Shown: positions 35,223 to 43,511 of the stretch, in pieces
Layout: each line of letters starts with the position of its first letter
Numbering within the stretch: position 1 is the first letter of the stretch
Source of the DNA: Pseudomonadota bacterium
Lineage (GTDB): Bacteria; Pseudomonadota; Alphaproteobacteria; Rhizobiales; Rhizobiaceae
DNA: 64,000 nucleotides
Direction: 5' to 3'
NCBI GenBank assembly: GCA_023404095.1
Contig: JAEYDD010000067.1
Coordinates: 343,234-407,233 of the forward strand
Translations under genes and position numbers: made by a program
The notes under the pieces: generated by a model
What the model was told of the DNA's origin: nothing
Seen by the model: the letters and a program-made list of their open reading frames with translations, nothing else
Databases searched by the model: none

Positions 35223-36488
35223 TCAGTCCCGAGCGTTCTCGGCTGCGGTCTCGGCGAATTCGGTCTTGCCGGAACGCAGGCGCTGCACGAAACCATAGAG
35301 TTTCGGGTTCTGCTTGATGGTCCGCTTGGCATTCGCCTTTGCCCGGTGAACCGCAGCCACTGCGGAACCGGCGACGGTCGTTGGCCAGAGCAGGTCGTGC
35401 TGCTGCGTCTCGATATTGCACCAGGAGCGCTTGTAGGCCTGGTCGCCGATGCCGAAGTCGAAGAGTGCGGCACCTTCTCCGCAGAGTTTCTCGATCATGA
35501 GGTGAAACAGGAATTCGCCGGGGCTGGCTTCGGGCGCGAAGCCTTCGTCGATCGAGCCGAACTGGCAAAGCACGTGGTCGCCCTTGCGCGACAGGCCGGC
35601 AATCGCGATGATCCGCCCCGCCTCGTCACCGCTTTTGATCCGCAGGGTATGCAGCCGCAGCGGATAGTTGTCTTCCCGATCTGAAACGCGGGCAAGCGCA
35701 CGGAAGAAGGCCTGCGTCTCTTCCTCGCGAAACACGTTCGGCAGGCCGAGTGCTTCGAACCGCACGGCCTTTTGTTGGAAGAACAGGGTCAGTGTGCGGC
35801 AGGCTTCTTCGCCGCTTTCCGCGATGACATGCTCATGGCCGCCGAGCGCTTCCAGCCGGCGCTCGCATTGGCGAAACTTTTTCCGGCGCCGCTTGGCGTT
35901 GAGCTGGGATAGTGTCTGTGCGAAATCCCGGTGCAACGACAGCTGGAACGAGGCGTTCTGGTTGAGCACGGCCGGCAGCTGGGAGAGGGGATGTTCCTGC
36001 CCGCGCCAGCGCAACGGAATGTTTTCCAGCATGAAGAGGTCGAAGTAGAGCGCGAACTGGCCGCGCGCCTGGTCGAGTGCACGCCGCAGGACCGGCGCGG
36101 GGGCCAGCGTGCGAAAGGCCTCGCTGTAAAGGCCGGTATTAATGTTGCTGAAGCGTGACGCCAGGAACCGCGCGATCCGGATCGGGCCGTGGCGCACGAT
36201 CTCGAGCGGCAGGATCATTTCCGTTCGCCCTGCATGGACTCCCTCGACGATCAACAGCCGGCTGCGATGGGTGGCCGCCCAGGCGCGGCACCAGTCGTAG
36301 CCCTGGTGAAGGGAAAGGTTGTCGCCCTTCTCCAGCGACCGCCAGCTTGCCTCCAGCGGCTCCATACGATTGTGCAGCTGGATGGAGAACGAGATGGTGC
36401 TCGGACGTTGCGCGCCGCCGGGAACGTAGCGCGCGAACCGGCCGAGGACATCGCCATCCGTGGGCATGATCTGGAAATCGAGCTGCAT
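35223..36488 (-). CDS. FemAB/GNAT-like acyltransferase (Acetyltransf_6 type)
   Basis: A protein of about 421 residues related to the CelD/BcsL and FemAB-like acyltransferases found in polysaccharide loci. The N-terminal part includes WRSLEKGDNLSLHQGYDWCR and WAATHRSRLLIVEG. The C-terminal half has the GNAT-like core GRIIAIAGLSRKGDHVLCQF, then SPGEFLFHLMIEKLCGEGAA and LFDFGIGDQAYKRSWCN, the conserved end of the family. It may acylate the polysaccharide or a precursor. The gene converges on the copolymerase gene (21-base gap). The start at 36488 is uncertain; an upstream ATG at 36545 is in frame. Confidence 0.75.
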   Translation of the reverse strand: MQLDFQIMPTDGDVLGRFARYVPGGAQRPSTISFSIQLHNRMEPLEASWRSLEKGDNLSLHQGYDWCRAWAATHRSRLLIVEGVHAGRTEMILPLEIVRHGPIRIARFLASRFSNINTGLYSEAFRTLAPAPVLRRALDQARGQFALYFDLFMLENIPLRWRGQEHPLSQLPAVLNQNASFQLSLHRDFAQTLSQLNAKRRRKKFRQCERRLEALGGHEHVIAESGEEACRTLTLFFQQKAVRFEALGLPNVFREEETQAFFRALARVSDREDNYPLRLHTLRIKSGDEAGRIIAIAGLSRKGDHVLCQFGSIDEGFAPEASPGEFLFHLMIEKLCGEGAALFDFGIGDQAYKRSWCNIETQQHDLLWPTTVAGSAVAAVHRAKANAKRTIKQNPKLYGFVQRLRSGKTEFAETAAENARD

Positions 36489-36678
36489 TGCCTCCGCGTC
36501 CGATACCGTCGTGTCCAAGTCAGGGTTGCGCCGGGATTGGTGCACCTTACGACGGCATGAGGGGAGACTGGTTTAATTCCTGTGCCCGATGTCCGGCTGA
36601 AGGAGTGAAATCCGCAATCAAGGTTAGCATCGCGCTAACATGGCGATCCAGGTCTGGTCCGCCAGAGGCGCGCAGCGC

Positions 36679-37419
36679 CTATTCAAGCCAGCCGGTTGCA
36701 AGGCCGAGCGCGTAACCGCCCATCCCGCGTTCTGCTGCAAGGCGCGACATCGTGTCGTGGTCGTATCCGACGAGGCGGAAATCGACGCTCCAGCCCGTCA
36801 TGCGTTCTTCCAGGATCGCATAGCGCGCGTGCGGCGAGCCGTTCTCCACCTTGTGCGGACGGGGCTCGTCGTCGTCATAGGCGGGGCAACCGACGCTTCC
36901 AGGATTGACCACCAGCCGGCCGTCGGCCAGCGTGACGCAGCGGGGGATGTGGGTATGGCCGCAGAGAATGACTGGAAATCCGATGCCTTCGGCGAAGCGT
37001 TCGATGCGCTCGCGCGGCGAAATCCGCATCGCTCCGCCCGGCGCGACATCGTCCAGCCAGTAGGTCGTGTCGCTGGCCGGCGTGCCGTGACAGAGGAAGA
37101 CGCTTTCCGCAACGATCCGCGTGGCGGGAAGCGATCGCAGCCAGTCAAAATGCCGCTGCGACAGCTGCGCGTGCGCGATCCGGTCCCATTCGCCCATTTC
37201 CGCGATGTCTTTCTCCAGCAGCCAGCGGTCGTGGTTGCCGCGGATGGACGGGAAGTCGTGTTCGATCAGGATATCTGCGGTACGTGCGGCGTTCAGGGCG
37301 CCGCTGAGGTGGTCGCCGAGATTGACCACCATGTCCACGCTGCGGCTGGCGATGTCCGACAGCACCGCCGCAAGCGCCAGGTCGTTTCCGTGGATATCGG
37401 CGATGGCTGCGATCCGCAT
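36679..37419 (-). CDS. metallophosphoesterase (calcineurin-like)
   Basis: A 246-residue cytoplasmic phosphoesterase. All metal-binding motifs are present: DIHGN (8-12), GDH (about 35-37), GNHDRW (about 61-66), CGHTHIP (about 153-159), and NPGSVG (about 172-177). These place it in the YfcE/MJ0936-like phosphodiesterase group. The substrate is not deducible. It is five bases downstream of the DUF2842 gene on the same strand. Confidence 0.88.
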   Translation of the reverse strand: MRIAAIADIHGNDLALAAVLSDIASRSVDMVVNLGDHLSGALNAARTADILIEHDFPSIRGNHDRWLLEKDIAEMGEWDRIAHAQLSQRHFDWLRSLPATRIVAESVFLCHGTPASDTTYWLDDVAPGGAMRISPRERIERFAEGIGFPVILCGHTHIPRCVTLADGRLVVNPGSVGCPAYDDDEPRPHKVENGSPHARYAILEERMTGWSVDFRLVGYDHDTMSRLAAERGMGGYALGLATGWLE

Positions 37420-37423
37420 CGCC

Positions 37424-37639
37424 TTACTCCTTCGGCTTTGCCGGCTTCTCCATCCACTTGATGATCACCATCGCCGGCAGGATCCAGAGCAATCCGCTGA
37501 AGAAGAAATACAGCATGTGCACCCACCACGGCGATGTGCCGAGCGTCAGCGACGCGACCGTCGTGGCCACGAGCGCGTAGACGATGACGAGGATGATGAT
37601 CAGGACGGTGCCGATCAGTTTGCGCAGGCGAGGGGGCAT
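37424..37639 (-). CDS. DUF2842 small membrane protein
   Basis: A 71-residue protein with two membrane helices (GTVLIIILVIVYALVATTV and YFFFSGLLWILPAMVIIKWM) and a basic N-terminus MPPRLRKLI. The pattern fits DUF2842, a small alphaproteobacterial inner-membrane family often close to cytochrome oxidase assembly genes; ctaA is the next gene here, divergent. The ATG at 37639 was chosen because the much longer open frame upstream is out of character with the family. Confidence 0.82.
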   Translation of the reverse strand: MPPRLRKLIGTVLIIILVIVYALVATTVASLTLGTSPWWVHMLYFFFSGLLWILPAMVIIKWMEKPAKPKE

Positions 37640-37763
37640 CTGAAATCTCGTTCGTTTTTCCGCTTCGGGGCGGGCTTCTGCCGCGACCCGATGCCGCAAA
37701 GGCTCCGGGCTTGTTTTGCATGGCATCGTGATGCAAATCAACGCCGACGAGACAGGAGCCATC

Positions 37764-38867
37764 ATGACCAGTACCGCCGCCGTGACCGAACGCCAGCTCT
37801 TGAGCGACCTCGGTCGCATCGATCGCAATCGCCGTGCCGTGCGCAGCTGGCTTTTCATCGTACTGCTCACGCTGTTTGCGCTGGTGCTCGTCGGCGGCGC
37901 GACGCGGCTGACCGGTTCCGGCCTGTCGATCACGCAATGGAAGCCTATCCACGGCGTCATCCCGCCGCTCAACGACGCCGAATGGCAGGAGGAGTTCGAC
38001 CTCTACAAGCGCATTCCACAATACGAACAGCTGAATTCGGACATGACGGTCGAGAGCTTCAAATCGATCTTCTGGTGGGAATGGGCGCATCGGCTGCTGG
38101 CGCGGTCGATCGGTATCGTCTTCGCCGTGCCGCTCATTTATTTCTGGGCGACCGGGCGGATCGAGCGGCGACTTCGCTGGCCGCTCGTCGGCGTGCTGGC
38201 TCTCGGCGGCTTCCAGGGCTTCGTCGGTTGGTGGATGGTGTCGTCAGGCCTGACGGAACTGGTCTCGGTCAGCCAGTACCGGCTCGCCACCCACCTCGTC
38301 ATCGCCTGTCTGATCTTCGCCGCCTGCACGTGGATCATGCGCGGGCTTTCTCCACACAGCGACGATCCGGCGCCGACGGAGAATTCGAAGAGGTGGGCGG
38401 CGGCGATCGCCTGCATGGCGCTTTTCCAGATCTATCTCGGCGCACTCGTCGCCGGTCTCGACGCAGGCCTCGCCTACAACACCTGGCCGCTTATGGACGG
38501 CGCCATCGTGCCGGGCGATCTCTTCATCCAGCAGCCCTGGTGGATCAACCTGTTCGAGAACGTAAAGACCGTGCAGTTCGTCCATCGCTGCGGCGCCTAT
38601 GTGCTGTGGGCGATGGTGCTCGTCCACATGTTCGCCTCGCTGCGCGCCGCGCCCGAGACCACCCATGCACGCCGCACGGTGGTGCTGTTCATTCTGGTCT
38701 GTCTGCAGGCGCTGATCGGTATCCTGACACTCATCTGGCAGGTGCCGCTCGGCTGGGCGCTGGCACACCAGGGCGGCGCGCTCATCGTCCTCGGTTTCGC
38801 CGTCGCCCACTGGCGCGGCTTCGTCGGCGAATATCCGAAGCCGGTCGCGATCGAAATTCGGGAATAG
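37764..38867 (+). CDS. ctaA: heme A synthase
   Basis: CtaA (COX15 family) oxidises heme O to heme A for cytochrome aa3 oxidase. The protein has 367 residues and eight expected membrane helices. The first helix is followed by GGATRLTGSGLSITQWKPIH, and WWEWAHRLLARSIG carries a heme-ligand histidine, with further conserved VQFVHRCGAYVLW and ALAHQGGALIVLG. The ATG at 37764 has AGGAG five bases upstream, so the longer frame from 37716 was not used. Confidence 0.94.
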   Translation: MTSTAAVTERQLLSDLGRIDRNRRAVRSWLFIVLLTLFALVLVGGATRLTGSGLSITQWKPIHGVIPPLNDAEWQEEFDLYKRIPQYEQLNSDMTVESFKSIFWWEWAHRLLARSIGIVFAVPLIYFWATGRIERRLRWPLVGVLALGGFQGFVGWWMVSSGLTELVSVSQYRLATHLVIACLIFAACTWIMRGLSPHSDDPAPTENSKRWAAAIACMALFQIYLGALVAGLDAGLAYNTWPLMDGAIVPGDLFIQQPWWINLFENVKTVQFVHRCGAYVLWAMVLVHMFASLRAAPETTHARRTVVLFILVCLQALIGILTLIWQVPLGWALAHQGGALIVLGFAVAHWRGFVGEYPKPVAIEIRE

Positions 38868-38896
38868 CGGCGACCGGCGAAGCGGGTCTTGCCGGA

Positions 38897-38942
38897 AACG
38901 ACAAAGGGCATGGTCCGGAAGTGGATCATGCCCTTTGTCGTT
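38897..38942. terminator. bidirectional hairpin between ctaA and argC
   Basis: AACGACAAAGGGCATG (38897-38912) pairs perfectly with CATGCCCTTTGTCGTT (38927-38942), a 16-base stem with a 14-base loop. It lies between the convergent ctaA and argC genes, so it probably ends transcription from both sides, although neither side has a long T run. Confidence 0.65.
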
Positions 38943-39001
38943 GGCCCGCGTCCTTTGGGAGGCAGCCCCTTTGCAAGGGCAGGCCGTCCTCTCGCCACGC
39001 C

Positions 39002-39934
39002 TTATCCGCGCAGCATCAGGTCCATGTTCTGTACGGCTGCACCGGAGGCGCCCTTGCCGAGATTGTCGAGCAGCGCGACGAGGTTGACGTGCGGCGCACC
39101 AGCAGTGCCGAAGACGAAGAGCTTCATCCGGTCGGTGTCGGCCAGTTCCACCGCGTTGACCCGGGGCAGGGCGGCGCTCTCCTTGAGATCGACGACCTCG
39201 ACGATGTCCTGGCCGGCATAGTGGTCGGCAAGGGCCGCGTGGATCGAGCCGAGCGAGGCGTTGTCATTGAGATCGGCCAGATAGAGCGGCACCTGTACGA
39301 TCATGCCGTGCGCGAACTTTCCGACGGACGGCGAGAACAGCGGCGCGCGCGCGAGCAGCCCGTGCACCTGCATCTCCGGCACGTGCTTGTGCTTCAGCGG
39401 CAGGCCGTAGAGGAAGTGCGGCGCATCGATATGCTCGGGATGGCCGGCATCCTCCATCTGCGCGATCAGTTGCTTGCCGCCGCCGGTATAGCCGGAAACG
39501 GCGTTGACGGTGACGGGGTAGTCCTCCGGCAGGAGGCCGGCGGCGCGCAGGGGGCGGATCAGGCCGATCGCGCCGGTCGGATAGCAGCCGGGATTGGCGA
39601 CGTAGCGGGCGGCCGCGATCTTGCCGGCCTGCGCGCGATCCATCTCGGCGAAGCCATAGGCCCAGTCGGGCGCGATCCTGTGCGCGGTGGACGTGTCGAT
39701 GATGCGCACGGAATTGTTGCCGGCGACCATCGCGACCGCTTCCTTCGCCGCGTCGTCGGGCAGGCAGAGAATCGCGATGTCGGCCGCGTTCAGCAGGTCC
39801 TCGCGCATCGTGTTGTTGCGGCGCTCGGCTTCCGGAATCGACAGAAGCTCGATATCTGCGCGGCCGGCCATGCGCGTGCGGATCTGCAGCCCCGTCGTGC
39901 CGTGTTCGCCATCGATGAAGATCTTCGGTTTCAT
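39002..39934 (-). CDS. argC: N-acetyl-gamma-glutamyl-phosphate reductase
   Basis: ArgC reduces N-acetylglutamyl phosphate to the semialdehyde in arginine synthesis. The protein has 310 residues, which fits the shorter type 2 family. The N-terminal NADP-binding segment is KIFIDGEHGTTGLQIRTRM. The catalytic cysteine is at about 117 in YVANPGCYPTGAIGLI. Other hallmarks are SGYTGGGKQLI and HKHVPEMQVH. The ATG at 39934 has AAAGGCAG upstream. It is followed upstream by speB on the same strand, giving an arginine/polyamine neighbourhood. Confidence 0.94.
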   Translation of the reverse strand: MKPKIFIDGEHGTTGLQIRTRMAGRADIELLSIPEAERRNNTMREDLLNAADIAILCLPDDAAKEAVAMVAGNNSVRIIDTSTAHRIAPDWAYGFAEMDRAQAGKIAAARYVANPGCYPTGAIGLIRPLRAAGLLPEDYPVTVNAVSGYTGGGKQLIAQMEDAGHPEHIDAPHFLYGLPLKHKHVPEMQVHGLLARAPLFSPSVGKFAHGMIVQVPLYLADLNDNASLGSIHAALADHYAGQDIVEVVDLKESAALPRVNAVELADTDRMKLFVFGTAGAPHVNLVALLDNLGKGASGAAVQNMDLMLRG

Positions 39935-40125
39935 GGGACTGCCTTTCATTCTGCCGGTTCGGGGCACCACGGTCCACGCGCTGCGTCGCGCAGCGCCGGA
40001 CGGTCTTCGGCCCGCTATACCGCCTCAGCATGACGCTTTCAATGCAAAGCGTTGGCTTGGTTGGCGCCGAGAACTCGCGACCGGCTTGATACTGCCCGCG
40101 TCGCCTCGGACCGCGATCTGACCTG

Positions 40126-40161
40126 CCCGCACCTTCTCCCGCAGGTGGGAGAAGGTGCGGG
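40126..40161. repeat. perfect 15-base inverted repeat between speB and argC
   Basis: CCCGCACCTTCTCCC (40126-40140) pairs with GGGAGAAGGTGCGGG (40147-40161), loop GCAGGT. Such CACCTTCTCCC hairpins are a recurrent intergenic element in rhizobial chromosomes. Here it lies just after the speB stop and may end speB transcription. Confidence 0.75.
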
Positions 40162-40176
40162 TGCCAAGGTGGCGGG

Positions 40177-41130
40177 CTACCGCCGCTCCGCCAGCCAGCC
40201 GGCGTGCAGGCCGAGCATGTACATGGCGATGGTCGAGCCGGCGATGGCGGTGATGTCGGCGTGGTCATAGGCGGGTGCCACCTCGACGACGTCGGCGCCC
40301 TTGAGGTGCAGCGCACCGAGATGGCGCAGCACCGACAGGATCTTGGCGCTCGACGGGCCGCCGGAGACAGGCGTGCCGGTGCCCGGCGCATAGGCCGGAT
40401 CGAGGCAGTCGATGTCGAAGGTCAGGTAGCACGGCTTGTCGCCGACATGGCGGATGATCGTCTCGGCGATCTCGGTGGCCGTCATCTCCTCGACCTCGTA
40501 GCCATAGACGATGCGGATGCCGCAATCGTCGGGCGCATGCGTGCGGATGCCGATCTGGATCGAGGTGTCGGGATCGATCACGCCGTCCCTGACGGCGCGC
40601 GCCACGAACGAACCGTGGTCGATCCGGCCCTTCTCGTCGGGCCATGTGTCCTGGTGGGCGTCGAACTGGACCAGCGACAGCGGCCCGTGTAGCGCCGCGT
40701 GCGCCTTCAGCACCGGCCAGGTGACGAAGTGGTCGCCACCGAGCGTCAACAGGAAGGCGCCGGATTTCAGGATCTTCGCCGCTTCCCGCTCGATTGTCGC
40801 CGGCGTCTTCTGGTGGTTGCCATAGTCGAGCAGGCAGTCGCCGTAATCGATGACGGCCATGTTCTCGAACAGGTCCTGCTGGAAGGGGTATTGCGGGTCG
40901 TTGTCCATGATGGCAGACGCGCGGCGGATCGCCTGCGGTCCGAAGCGCGCGCCCGGCCTGTTCGACGTGGCGGCGTCGAAGGGAATGCCCCAGACGACGG
41001 CATCGACATCCTTGAGGTTCTTCGTATAGCGCCGGCGCATGAAGGAAAGCACGCCCGCATGCGTCGGGTCGGATGCCGCGCTCTTCAGGGATTTCGCCGT
41101 GACCGCATGGTCGATCGTCTTGTTTGCCAT
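40177..41130 (-). CDS. speB: agmatinase / ureohydrolase
   Basis: A manganese-dependent ureohydrolase of 317 residues. The metal motifs are LTLGGDHFVTWPVL, QFDAHQDTW, and LTFDIDCLDPAYAPGTGTPV followed by SGG, matching the agmatinase/arginase/formiminoglutamase superfamily. GARFGPQAIRRAS near 60-72 is also conserved. By overall pattern it is agmatinase, which makes putrescine from agmatine and releases urea; guanidinobutyrase is an alternative. The neighbouring argC supports an arginine-related setting. Confidence 0.88.
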   Translation of the reverse strand: MANKTIDHAVTAKSLKSAASDPTHAGVLSFMRRRYTKNLKDVDAVVWGIPFDAATSNRPGARFGPQAIRRASAIMDNDPQYPFQQDLFENMAVIDYGDCLLDYGNHQKTPATIEREAAKILKSGAFLLTLGGDHFVTWPVLKAHAALHGPLSLVQFDAHQDTWPDEKGRIDHGSFVARAVRDGVIDPDTSIQIGIRTHAPDDCGIRIVYGYEVEEMTATEIAETIIRHVGDKPCYLTFDIDCLDPAYAPGTGTPVSGGPSSAKILSVLRHLGALHLKGADVVEVAPAYDHADITAIAGSTIAMYMLGLHAGWLAERR

Positions 41131-41245
41131 CAGCCGTCCTCCTTGGGTTGCAGGACGTTGGCCAATCGGCAGTGCGAAGGCAAGGGGGCGGGGCGGCGAT
41201 TTCCACCGTCATCCGCCATCCGGGATCCCCCGGCCATCGCTGCGG

Positions 41246-42037
41246 TCAGGACGCCTTGGCCGCAAAGGTAGGCGGGAAATCGCCGAGCGCCTTGGCGTCG
41301 CGGATTGCAGCACCGATGTCCTCGTCGTTGATGGCGTCAAGTTCGGCGAAGCTGTCGATGACGTAGTAGATCGGCTGGACGATATCGATCCGGTAGGGTG
41401 TGCGCAGCACCGTCATCAGGTCGAAGGGCCTGAATTCGCAGGTCTTCTCCACCATCGCCGCCCGTGTCTCGTTCGGCGACGAAACGATGCCGGCACCGTA
41501 GCAGCGGCGGCCCTTCTCCGTATTGATCAGCCCGAATTCTACGGTGAACCAGAAGATGCGGAACAGGTGCCAGGAATAGTCCTTGCCGAGCGCCACGGCG
41601 TTTTCGCCGAAGCGGCGCACGAAGCTGGCATAGGCGGCATTCGTCAAAAGCGGGCAGTGGCCGAACACCTCGTGGAAGATGTCTGGCTCCTCGATGTAGT
41701 CGATGTGCTCGCGTCGGCGGATGAAGGTGGCGAGCGGGAACTTGCCCTCAGACAGCAGCTGGAAGAATTTCGATGGCGGGATCAGGGCGGGTACGCCTTC
41801 GACGCCGAAGCCCGTCGCCCGCTCGAGCGCCGCGTTGATGTCCTTCAACTGCGGAACGCGCGGCGCATCCAGTCCGAGTGTTTTCACGCCCTGCAGGTAT
41901 TCGTCGCAGGCCTTGTCTGCGAGAAGGGCGATCTGCCGCGAATAGAGCTCGCTCCAGATCGCATCCTCGTCGGCGGTGTAGGGATAGATACCGTCCGCAT
42001 CCGGCAGCTTTGCAATGTACGTGCTTTCCTTCGGCAT
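41246..42037 (-). CDS. phhA: phenylalanine-4-hydroxylase
   Basis: PhhA hydroxylates phenylalanine to tyrosine with a pterin cofactor and iron. The protein has 263 residues, the monofunctional bacterial type. The iron facial triad is visible: His122 and His127 in EEPDIFHEVFGHCPLL, and Glu167 in IFWFTVEFGLIN. FFQLLSEGKFPLATFIR precedes it. No pterin dehydratase phhB is nearby. An Lrp/AsnC regulator is divergent, 140 bases away, and is a good candidate for its control. Confidence 0.93.
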   Translation of the reverse strand: MPKESTYIAKLPDADGIYPYTADEDAIWSELYSRQIALLADKACDEYLQGVKTLGLDAPRVPQLKDINAALERATGFGVEGVPALIPPSKFFQLLSEGKFPLATFIRRREHIDYIEEPDIFHEVFGHCPLLTNAAYASFVRRFGENAVALGKDYSWHLFRIFWFTVEFGLINTEKGRRCYGAGIVSSPNETRAAMVEKTCEFRPFDLMTVLRTPYRIDIVQPIYYVIDSFAELDAINDEDIGAAIRDAKALGDFPPTFAAKAS

Positions 42038-42177
42038 CCTGGTCTCCCGTCGCCATGCGGGGCATGGCCCGCGTAGTCGTGTTTCGGAAAATTGTAGTCG
42101 AAGGATGCGGATAGACTTTTCAAACTGGTGGCCGGATACTGGTCTTCTGAATGAAAATCGCGGGGAGGGCGCATTTC

Positions 42178-42639
42178 ATGAAAGAAATTGATCAGGCGGG
42201 CGTTCGCCTCCTGCGGTTGCTGCAGCAGGATTGCAGCCTTGCCCTTTCGGACATGGCAGAGCGTGCCGGCATGTCGCAAAGCACGGCCTGGCGCAAGGTG
42301 CAGGAACTGGAGGCGGCCGGTGTCATCCGCGCGCGCGTGGCGCTGCTGGACGCGCGCAAGCTGGATCTGAAGCTCTGCGTCATTGCGCATGTGACCCTCG
42401 ACGACCATCACGAGGAGGCGATCGAATCCTTTTCCGCTGTGGTCAGGAACCATCCGGAGATCATGGAGTGTTACGCGCTTTCGGGTGCCTTCGACTACAT
42501 GCTCAAGATCCGCGCCTCCGACGTCGAAAGCTACGAGACCTTCATGACGCGCTACCTGCTGCGCAACCCCCATGTCCGTAACGTCGTTTCATCCTTCGTC
42601 CTGCGGGAGATGAAGGCCTCGACGGAGCTGCCGATCTGA
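42178..42639 (+). CDS. Lrp/AsnC family regulator
   Basis: A 153-residue amino-acid-responsive regulator. The N-terminal helix-turn-helix is DMAERAGMSQSTAWRKVQEL, and the C-terminal RAM domain includes VVRNHPEIMECYALSGAFDY and MLKIRASDVESYETFMTRYL. The ATG at 42178 has GGGAGG nine bases upstream, so it was chosen over the ATG at 42151. Its divergence from phhA suggests it senses phenylalanine or tyrosine and controls phhA; this is an inference from position. Confidence 0.88.
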   Translation: MKEIDQAGVRLLRLLQQDCSLALSDMAERAGMSQSTAWRKVQELEAAGVIRARVALLDARKLDLKLCVIAHVTLDDHHEEAIESFSAVVRNHPEIMECYALSGAFDYMLKIRASDVESYETFMTRYLLRNPHVRNVVSSFVLREMKASTELPI

Positions 42640-42726
42640 AGGGGAGCTGCGGGGTGGTGGGCGAAGGCGCCCAGCATGCCCCGCCAGGCCAAAGGAGAAT
42701 TCACTTGCGCCACGGACGCGACGCGG

Positions 42727-42753
42727 CTGGATGCCGGATCAAGTCCGGCATGA
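42727..42753 (+). repeat. palindromic intergenic repeat, copy 1
   Basis: A 27-base element (CTGGATGCCG ... CCGGCATGA) with internal pairing GCCGGA/TCCGGC. It occurs again in inverted orientation at 42891-42917. It resembles the short palindromic elements scattered between genes in Rhizobiaceae. Confidence 0.8.
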
Positions 42754-42890
42754 CGGGGAATGGTATGTGCCTTAGCCTGAGTAGGACTGCGGCTATTCAA
42801 ACCTTGTCGCCCACCCCATTGTCGTCGGCTAAGACCTGGCTGCGTGCCGCACCGAGCGCTTTGCGGTTTCAATGACGTCCATCGGGTCCG

Positions 42891-42917
42891 TCATGCCGGA
42901 CTTGATCCGGCATCCAG
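42891..42917 (-). repeat. palindromic intergenic repeat, copy 2 (inverted)
   Basis: An exact reverse complement of the 27-base element at 42727-42753, 137 bases away. Together the two could pair into a long stem across the Lrp-rpsI intergenic space. The rest of the roughly 390-base gap shows no convincing gene. Confidence 0.8.
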
Positions 42918-42969
42918 CGCGCAAGTCCTTGCGCGCAAAAAAGTGCTGAAAGTCAAACGTCGAGGCAGC

Positions 42970-43003
42970 CGAAACGAGAAAAGGCCGGGACGAGCCCGGC
43001 CTT
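42970..43003 (-). terminator. intrinsic terminator after rpsI
   Basis: Read leftward, AAGGCCGGG (43003-42995) pairs with CCCGGCCTT (42989-42981), loop CTCGT, followed by TTCTCGTTTC. The stem and T-rich tail are classical, 30 bases after the rpsI stop codon. Confidence 0.9.
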
Positions 43004-43032
43004 CCAGATATTTCGCAGAGTTCGTGAAGCGA

Positions 43033-43509
43033 TTAGCGCTTGGAGAACTGGAACGAACGGCGGGCCTTTGCCTTGCCGTACTTCTTGCGTTCGACGACGC
43101 GCGAGTCGCGGGTCAGGAAGCCGCCCTTCTTCAGGACCGAGCGCAGGCCCGGCTCGAAGTAGGTGAGCGCCTTGGAAAGGCCGTGACGGACGGCACCGGC
43201 CTGGCCGGAAAGGCCGCCGCCGGCAACGGTGGCGTCGATGTCGAACTGGCCTTCGCGGGCAGCTGCGACGATCGGCTGCTGCAGGATCATCTGCAGGACC
43301 GGACGGGCGAAGTACGTTTCGAACGACTTGCCGTTGACGGTGATCTTGCCGGAGCCCGGCTTGACCCATACGCGAGCGACGGCGTCCTTACGCTTGCCGG
43401 TAGCGTAGGAGCGGCCCTGGGCGTCAACCTTCTTGACGTGAACCGGGGCAGAGGAAGCCGGAGCGGCAGCAGCCGTGCCCAGATCCTTCAGGGAAGAGAG
43501 GTCAGCCAT
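43033..43509 (-). CDS. rpsI: 30S ribosomal protein S9
   Basis: A 158-residue ribosomal protein with the conserved S9 core: GRSYATGKRKDAVARVWVKP, then YFARPVLQMILQQPIVAA, GGGLSGQAGAVRHGLSKAL and the C-terminal ERKKYGKAKARRSFQFSKR, whose terminal KR reaches the ribosomal P site. The N-terminal extension (MADLSSLKDLGTAAAAPASS) is usual in alphaproteobacteria. It follows rplM by two bases in the universal rplM-rpsI operon. Confidence 0.98.
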   Translation of the reverse strand: MADLSSLKDLGTAAAAPASSAPVHVKKVDAQGRSYATGKRKDAVARVWVKPGSGKITVNGKSFETYFARPVLQMILQQPIVAAAREGQFDIDATVAGGGLSGQAGAVRHGLSKALTYFEPGLRSVLKKGGFLTRDSRVVERKKYGKAKARRSFQFSKR

Positions 43510-43511
43510 TA

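Noticed and set aside
37121..40033. A 970-codon plus-strand open frame
   Set aside because: It crosses a metallophosphoesterase, DUF2842, ctaA and argC, all with clear family motifs; long antisense frames are common at this GC content.
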